Part shown: one piece after another, positions 43,413 through 48,299 of the stretch
Layout: each line of letters starts with the position of its first letter
Position numbering within the stretch: position 1 is the first letter of the stretch
NCBI RefSeq assembly: GCF_938017775.1
Contig: NZ_CALIIU010000051.1
Coordinates: 1-48,299 of the forward strand
Direction of reading: 5' to 3'
Source: an uncultured Campylobacter sp.
GTDB taxonomy: Bacteria > Campylobacterota > Campylobacteria > Campylobacterales > Campylobacteraceae
Length of the DNA stretch: 48,299 nt
Notes under the pieces: generated by a model
Told to the model about the DNA's origin: nothing
Database searches by the model: none
Seen by the model: only the letters and a program-made list of their open reading frames with translations
Translations under genes and position numbers: made by a program

Positions 43413-43838
43413 ATGAGCTACTACATACAATGTGGTTGCGGCAAAAAACTTACGAAAAAGCCGATGAAAACTCTAAGATGCCCAAGATGCGGCAGCGTGT
43501 ATAAAAAACCTAAGAAATTTATATTGGCGGTCTATATTTGCCTGCTGCTGTTTTTTATGCTAGCGTTTGCCTTCATCCCCGATAAAATGGGGATTTTGGC
43601 ATCCGCAGGCAGCGGGATAGGCGCATATATTATGTTTTTATGGATCGTAGATACTTTAAACTTCGATCTTTTGGACGCCGTGATACTAGTAGCGGGATTT
43701 TTGATTTTCGGCGGATTATATGAGGCATGGGGCGAGCCGCTAATCGCGGGGCTCATAGCCATTTTATTTTGCGTGGGCGCGGCGGCGATTTTCGTAAAAT
43801 TTTTCCCTTATAAGAGGCAAAAAATCAATGAAAACTAA
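43413..43838 (+). CDS. unknown zinc-ribbon membrane protein
   Basis: A 141-residue protein: an N-terminal ribbon with two cysteine pairs (QCGCGKKL and CPRCGSVY) that could bind one zinc, followed by about four hydrophobic helices and a basic tail. The ATG at 43413 has AAGGAAGG in front and begins at the ribbon. The frame is open upstream to 43299, but that part is AAATTT-rich spacer sequence and is left out. I know no function. It precedes the prepilin peptidase gene by 65 nt. Confidence 0.72.
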   Translation: MSYYIQCGCGKKLTKKPMKTLRCPRCGSVYKKPKKFILAVYICLLLFFMLAFAFIPDKMGILASAGSGIGAYIMFLWIVDTLNFDLLDAVILVAGFLIFGGLYEAWGEPLIAGLIAILFCVGAAAIFVKFFPYKRQKINEN

Positions 43839-43903
43839 GAAATTTCTCGCTACCATAGAGCGTTTGATTAAATTTTAAAAAGTTAAAGCTCCAAAGGAAA
43901 AAG

Positions 43904-44659
43904 ATGGATTTAAATATCGTTTACGGCGTGATTTTTGCGGTATTCGGCACCTGCGTAGGCTCGTTTTGCAACGTCCTGATCTACCGCCTGCCGCGCGGAC
44001 AGAGCGTAAATTTCCCCGCATCGCACTGCCCAAAGTGCTCTCACGCTTTAAAATTTTACCACAATATCCCGCTGCTTTCGTGGCTCTTTTTGGGCGGCAA
44101 ATGCGCCTTTTGCAAAACCAAAATTTCGATCCGCTACCCGATCGTCGAGCTTTTAGGCGGCGCGCTTGCGCTTGCGGCGTATTTCGGCGAACCCGATCTT
44201 GCAAAAGCCGCGGTGCTTGGGCTTTGCTTTATCTTGCTTATGGCGCTTTCGGCGATCGATTTTGAGTATAAAGCCGTGCCTGAGAGCCTTCTTTACGTAG
44301 TTACGGCGCTTTCGCTTGCTTATACGCTGATGTATGATTTTGATCTCAGCGGCGTTGGTGCAGCGGCGGGATACGCGGCGATATTTTTCGTGCTGCGCCT
44401 CATCGTTACTTTCGTGCTAAAGCGCGAAGCGATGGGCAGCGCGGATATTTTTATCGCGGGCGTTATGGGGGCGATTTTGGGCTGGAAGCTGGGCGGTATC
44501 TCGATCTACATCGGCGCGATTTTGACGCTGCCTGCGTATCTCATCGCGAACAAAAAGGGCTACGAGCTGCCTTTCGTGCCGTTTTTATCGATGGGGCTGC
44601 TTCTTACCTTTATCTTCAAAGATCAAATTTTAAGGCTCTTGGACATCATTTATGGATAG
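43904..44659 (+). CDS. prepilin peptidase (PilD/GspO, A24 family)
   Basis: An integral inner-membrane aspartic protease that cleaves and N-methylates type IV prepilins. The 251-residue protein has the N-terminal methylase-like domain with GSFCNVLIYRLPRG and two zinc cysteine pairs (CPKC at 42-45, CAFC at 67-70), then a membrane domain with catalytic Asp119 (LSAIDFEYKAVP) and Asp181. The second site reads MGSADIFI instead of the usual GxGDxK form, so the glycine before the Asp is replaced by Ala. AAAGGA precedes the ATG. It overlaps the next gene by 8 nt. The pilin-like protein at 429-899 is a plausible substrate. Confidence 0.92.
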   Translation: MDLNIVYGVIFAVFGTCVGSFCNVLIYRLPRGQSVNFPASHCPKCSHALKFYHNIPLLSWLFLGGKCAFCKTKISIRYPIVELLGGALALAAYFGEPDLAKAAVLGLCFILLMALSAIDFEYKAVPESLLYVVTALSLAYTLMYDFDLSGVGAAAGYAAIFFVLRLIVTFVLKREAMGSADIFIAGVMGAILGWKLGGISIYIGAILTLPAYLIANKKGYELPFVPFLSMGLLLTFIFKDQILRLLDIIYG

Positions 44660-45683
44660 GGTGCAGCGCTATTTATTTAGCAATTTCGTCGGCTCCTTCG
44701 CATCGCTTTTCAGCACGCTTTTTATCATAATGTCGATCGTCTTTTTCCTTCAGATCGCGCGCATTACGTCGTTTATCGAGATAAATTTTTCAGAGCTAGT
44801 CAAGCTCTATCTTTTCATGCTGCCGCGCATCCTCATATTTACGGTGCCGATCGCGTTTTTTGTAGCGCTTAGCATCTCGCTTTTTAGGCTATCTAAAGAG
44901 AACGAAACCATCGTCATATTTACGATCGGCTACGCCACGCGCAAGATCGCGCTGTTTTTTGGCATAAGCGCCTCGCTGTGCTCCTTGGCGCTGCTTTTCG
45001 TCTCGCTTTTTATGATGCCGATAGCCGAAAATTTAAAGGACAATTTCATCGATTACAAAAAGATCAGCGCGACGCTAAATATCAAATCCAACGAATTCGG
45101 GCAGAAATTCTCCGACTGGCTCGTTTTTATCGATTCACAGGAAAACAACGGCACAAGCACGCTGTATAAGGATCTAGTGCTGTATAATCCAGGTAACTCG
45201 CAGGATCACGAGCGGATGATCGTAGCGCGTAGCGGCGAGTTTAAAAACGAAAATGCGAGCTTTTCAGCGATGCTGCACGACGGTAAAATTTACACGATGG
45301 GCGGCGAGCAGTGGCACGTAAGCGAGTTTGAAAGCCTAACCCTGCGCACGCAAAGCGACCGCAATATCCGCGGCGGAGGCGGCGTGATCGGATACTGGAG
45401 CGATATGAGCGGCAGCGAAAAGCGCAGGAAGGAATTTAGCATCTACACCCTCGTCTCGCTCTTTCCGCTGGCGAGCTTTCTGTTTGCACTAAGCCTCGGT
45501 ATCGTGACCTATCGCTATGAAAAGGGCTTCGTTTACGCGGGGATATTCGGCGTGCTTTTTAGCTACTTTGCGATGATTATGCTGCTCTCTAAATACCCGA
45601 GCATCGCGCTTCCAGTGACATTCGGCGTTACGCTTATCGGCTCGCTTCTTTACTACAGGATCAAAATTGCCCCGAGATACTGA
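44652..45683 (+). CDS. LPS export permease, LptF/LptG (YjgP/YjgQ) family
   Basis: A 343-residue inner-membrane subunit of the LPS transporter that, with LptB2 and its partner permease, extracts LPS from the inner membrane. N-terminal helices (SLFSTLFIIMSIVFFLQIA and LFMLPRILIFTVPIAFFVALS) and C-terminal helices flank a periplasmic beta-jellyroll part (about 135-260, with HDGKIYTMGGEQWHVSEFE). Whether it is LptF or LptG is not certain. It overlaps prepilin peptidase by 8 nt and the truA frame by 17 nt. Confidence 0.9.
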   Translation: MDRVQRYLFSNFVGSFASLFSTLFIIMSIVFFLQIARITSFIEINFSELVKLYLFMLPRILIFTVPIAFFVALSISLFRLSKENETIVIFTIGYATRKIALFFGISASLCSLALLFVSLFMMPIAENLKDNFIDYKKISATLNIKSNEFGQKFSDWLVFIDSQENNGTSTLYKDLVLYNPGNSQDHERMIVARSGEFKNENASFSAMLHDGKIYTMGGEQWHVSEFESLTLRTQSDRNIRGGGGVIGYWSDMSGSEKRRKEFSIYTLVSLFPLASFLFALSLGIVTYRYEKGFVYAGIFGVLFSYFAMIMLLSKYPSIALPVTFGVTLIGSLLYYRIKIAPRY

Positions 45684-46989
45684 AAAAGACTCCGAACTTT
45701 GCAGCGGCGAAATTTTGAACAAAAGCTCGTCTGCTCGAAATTTAGCGGATAAAATTTCGGCTAGCAAGCCTAGCGCGTCTGAAATTTTGCGTGGCGTAAA
45801 TTTAAAACGCAAAACGCAAAACGGCGAGCAGGTTTTGATCTTAAACGACGGGTTTTCAAATTTTAAAAATTCCGCTCTCGCGAATACTGAGAGCGATACG
45901 GCTGCTTGTACTGCGCCCGATTGCGGTTTGAAGCAAGAAAGCGTCAGGCGGAATTTGGACGCCGTTTGCGCCAAAGAGGTCGCGCGTGCGGCAAATTTAA
46001 ATTCCGCCCGTAAAAATTCCGCCAATACCGCCGCTTTGGATATTTGTGCGGCAGGCATAGAAAAAATTTACACAATTCATCCCACAGATGCCCGCAAAGC
46101 AGACGCCGCCTACAAAGCGGGCATTTCCGCAAACACTCCTGCAAACGCGTCCGGACCCAAAAATATTATTGAAAGCGCGCCCGCAAGCGACTTCACAGCG
46201 AGCGAACTTGCGCAAATCGGCAAAATAAGCACTCCGCTAAATATCCCCGCAGATGCGTGCGCATATGCCGCGAGCGCAAACTCCGAGCGCGTGAAGCTCA
46301 AGCTCGTCTATTCCTATGACGGCTCGAAATTTAGCGGCTCGCAGTCTCAGCCTCACGGGCGCGGCGTCGAGGACGTGCTGCGCGCGGCTTTGGGGCGCGT
46401 GGGTATCTTTGCGCCGCTAATCAGCAGCTCGCGCACAGATAAAGGGGTGCACGCGCTGCGCCAGGTAAGCTGCGTCGAATGCACCGCGCACTGGGAGCTA
46501 CCGCGTCTAAAAGAGCTCATAAACCGCCACTGCGCGCCCTATATTTTTGTACGCCACATCAGCCCGGTACCGCGCGATTTTCATCCGCGTTACGACGCCG
46601 TGGCGCGCTGCTATCGCTACGTTTTAAACCACGGACGTCCAAGCCCCTTTCTTAGCGATTTTTGCGTGTTTTATCCGCGCGTGGATCTTGCCGCGCTCAA
46701 TGCTGCGCTTGCAAATTTCGTCGGCGAGCACGATTTTAGCGAGTTTATGAAAAGCGGCAGCGACATAAAAAGTCCGATACGCGAGCTCTACGTCGCGCGC
46801 GCCTACTCTTTTAGAAATTTGACCTTGATAAATTTTAAAGCCAACGGATTTTTGCGAGCGCAAGTGCGGCTGATGGTCGCAAACGCCCTAAAATCCGTGC
46901 AGAGCGGGCGCAAGATCAGCTTCTCGCGAGCGCTTAGTAGAATCCCCTTTCCGCCGAACGGGTTGTATCTTAGCGGCGTGAGTTATTAA
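45667..46989 (+). CDS. truA: tRNA pseudouridine synthase TruA with a possible long N-terminal extension
   Basis: Converts U38-U40 in tRNA anticodon arms to pseudouridine. The enzyme core starts near residue 209 (VKLKLVYSYDGSKFSGSQSQ). It has the catalytic Asp258 in SSRTDKGVHA, NRHCAPYIFVRHISPVPRDFH, CYRYVLNHGRPSPF and ANGFLRAQVRLMVANAL. Before it, an open frame of about 208 codons is rich in Ala, Ser, Asn and Lys. The frame begins with TTG at 45667, with AGGA spaced 7 nt away, overlapping lptF/G. Alternatively translation starts at GTG 46291, giving a 233-residue enzyme of normal size but with no good ribosome site. The unbroken 620-nt frame favours the long form. Confidence 0.88.
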   Translation: MPRDTEKDSELCSGEILNKSSSARNLADKISASKPSASEILRGVNLKRKTQNGEQVLILNDGFSNFKNSALANTESDTAACTAPDCGLKQESVRRNLDAVCAKEVARAANLNSARKNSANTAALDICAAGIEKIYTIHPTDARKADAAYKAGISANTPANASGPKNIIESAPASDFTASELAQIGKISTPLNIPADACAYAASANSERVKLKLVYSYDGSKFSGSQSQPHGRGVEDVLRAALGRVGIFAPLISSSRTDKGVHALRQVSCVECTAHWELPRLKELINRHCAPYIFVRHISPVPRDFHPRYDAVARCYRYVLNHGRPSPFLSDFCVFYPRVDLAALNAALANFVGEHDFSEFMKSGSDIKSPIRELYVARAYSFRNLTLINFKANGFLRAQVRLMVANALKSVQSGRKISFSRALSRIPFPPNGLYLSGVSY

Positions 46990-47222
46990 GACTTGAAATT
47001 TATAGCGTTAAATTTTATCCACGGGCATTTGGATTTCAAGCTTAGAATTTTATCGCGGTAAAATTCTGCATATGAGAGTAGATCGCCACCCTACTTTGAT
47101 ATTAAATCACCTGCACCACGATGTGTAAAATCGTAAATTTGCGCGAAATTCGATCTATTTTTATTAGAATTTTATAGAAATTTAGCAATACTTTCAAACT
47201 TTTAACTCAAAAAGGAGCAAAG

Positions 47223-48164
47223 ATGAAAAAATTTTCTGTTGCTTTGGCCGGTTTGGCCTTACTAGCTAGCGTTTCAGGCGCTAAGGAGTTCATCAATATC
47301 GGCACCGGCGGTATGACCGGCACCTATTATCCGGTAGGCGGCGCGATTTGCCGCTTGGTAAATATGGATAAAAATATGAAATGCTCCGTGCAATCGACGG
47401 GCGGCTCGACGTATAACGTCAATAACGTGCTTAAAAAAGAGCTAAATTTCGGCTTCGTTCAAAGCGATGTCGTCTATGATAAATACAACGGTACGGGCAA
47501 ATTCCAAGGCGCGGCGGATAAAAATTTACGCTCCGTAATTTCGATCTATCCGGAGCTTTTGGCTTTCGTCGTCTCTAAGGAGAGCGGCATCAAAGCCTAC
47601 GGCGACGCTACGGGTAAAAAGATCAATATCGGAAACCCGGGCAGCGGCAACGAGCTAACCAGCACAATAGTTTTTGAAAACTACGACTTTGATCTTAAAA
47701 AGCTCGCCCAGCACGGCGTTTTAACGGCGCAAGAATGCCCTATGGCGCTAAAAGATAAGAAGATCGACGGATACTTCTACGTCGTAGGACATCCGACCGC
47801 AAATATCACTGATGCGGCGACTTCGCTTCCTATCGACTTAGTCGGCATCGACGATGAGCATATCAAAAAAATTCTAGAAAAATATCCATATTTCGCTAAA
47901 GGCGTGATCCCTGCGAAAATGTATGACGGCGTAGATCACGATACGCAGACTATCGGCGTAAAGGCCGTACTCGTAACCGACGCTAGCCAAAGCGACGAGG
48001 CGGTTAGGGCGGTAGTTAAAGCTATACTTGATAATTTTGACGAGTATAAAAAGCTACACCCTGCGCTAAATTTGGTAAGCAAAGAATCTCTTTTAGAGGG
48101 GCTTAGTGCGCCACTTCATCCTGCAGCAGAGGCGGTGTATAAAGAAGCTGGGCTGCTGAAATAG
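47223..48164 (+). CDS. TAXI-family TRAP transporter substrate-binding protein
   Basis: A 313-residue periplasmic binding protein of the TAXI group of TRAP transporters. Signal peptide MKKFSVALAGLALLASVSGA; the mature protein begins KEFINIGTGGMTGTYYPVGG, the family hallmark. The rest has two lobes with INIGNPGSGNELTS and YFYVVGHPTANITDAAT. The ligand is unknown; homologs bind dicarboxylates, glutamate and related acids. A strong AAAAGGAG precedes the ATG. It is followed after 8 nt by the permease gene. The 233-bp upstream gap is AT-rich with no consensus promoter that I can identify. Confidence 0.94.
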   Translation: MKKFSVALAGLALLASVSGAKEFINIGTGGMTGTYYPVGGAICRLVNMDKNMKCSVQSTGGSTYNVNNVLKKELNFGFVQSDVVYDKYNGTGKFQGAADKNLRSVISIYPELLAFVVSKESGIKAYGDATGKKINIGNPGSGNELTSTIVFENYDFDLKKLAQHGVLTAQECPMALKDKKIDGYFYVVGHPTANITDAATSLPIDLVGIDDEHIKKILEKYPYFAKGVIPAKMYDGVDHDTQTIGVKAVLVTDASQSDEAVRAVVKAILDNFDEYKKLHPALNLVSKESLLEGLSAPLHPAAEAVYKEAGLLK

Positions 48165-48172
48165 GCTAGTTG

Positions 48173-48299
48173 ATGGAGAAATCTACACAAAACGACGAGC
48201 AGGTTTTAGAGGTAAAGAGTAGAGAATTTACCTCTAAAAAGCTCTTCTGGCTCGTGACGCTGGTCTGCTTCTCGTGGTCGGTCTTTCAGCTTTACATCG
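48173..48299 (+). CDS. TRAP transporter fused permease subunit, 5' part only
   Basis: Forty-two codons of an open frame beginning MEKSTQNDEQ run off the window end. After a charged N-terminal tail, a first membrane helix begins (LFWLVTLVCFSWSVFQLYI), typical of the fused DctQM-type permeases that work with TAXI binding proteins. The position 8 nt after the TAXI gene supports this. Confidence 0.8.
   Translation, partial: MEKSTQNDEQVLEVKSREFTSKKLFWLVTLVCFSWSVFQLYI

Overview
The window looks like chromosomal DNA of a Campylobacter-type epsilonproteobacterium (Campylobacterota). The evidence is the gene order rpmH-rnpA-yidD-yidC-jag-mnmE, the AAGGAG-type ribosome sites, the lipooligosaccharide gene cluster and the TAXI-type TRAP transporter. 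The moderate GC content, with non-coding DNA crowded by AAATTT/AAAATTTT words, suggests one of the oral, less AT-rich species such as C. gracilis; that species guess is inference. No phage, plasmid, insertion sequence or CRISPR array was recognised.

Layout. 1-1000: tRNA-fMet and tRNA-Gln behind a perfect consensus promoter, then a type IV pilin-like gene with its own consensus promoter and terminator. 1177-3521: the agmatine-to-putrescine pair aguB/aguA and a tRNA-Arg(GCG). 4254-6628: an NSS-type sodium symporter and two unknown membrane proteins. 7418-8494: an exported MsrA-MsrB fusion, flanked by two long non-coding stretches (789 bp and about 1.56 kb). 10052-16327: purH preceded by five paralogous three-cysteine lipoprotein genes, one frameshifted, with an SDH/ClpP-fold protease gene among them. 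16482-33951: a run of same-strand, mostly overlapping genes, read from rpmH through rnpA, yidD, yidC, jag, mnmE, htrB, a lipooligosaccharide block (ELM1-like protein, four glycosyltransferases, an O-antigen-ligase-like protein, two polysaccharide deacetylases), purL and djlA. 34030-38845: a MacA-MacB-TolC-type efflux operon ending in a small exported protein. 38910-39779: an EamA transporter. 39930-43086: glmU-coaBC-uppS. 43413-46989: a zinc-ribbon membrane protein, prepilin peptidase, an LptF/G permease and truA. 47223-end: TAXI TRAP binding protein and the start of its permease.

How the genes connect. Envelope building dominates: glmU (UDP-GlcNAc), uppS (undecaprenyl carrier), htrB (lipid A acylation), the glycosyltransferase block (LOS or O-chain), an LptF/G-type permease (LPS export), and yidC/yidD (membrane insertion). 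The prepilin peptidase is a plausible processing enzyme for the pilin-like protein at the other end of the window.

Most unusual points. (1) Five lipoproteins with the same three-cysteine layout surround a Clp-fold protease. (2) Several otherwise conserved proteins (AguB, MnmE, TruA, an ELM1-like protein, a glycosyltransferase) carry long low-complexity insertions or extensions; several of these share AT-words and GC-rich flanks with the non-coding DNA, and one is an exact-period 30-bp tandem repeat. (3) rnpA has no ATG, GTG or TTG codon at the expected start.
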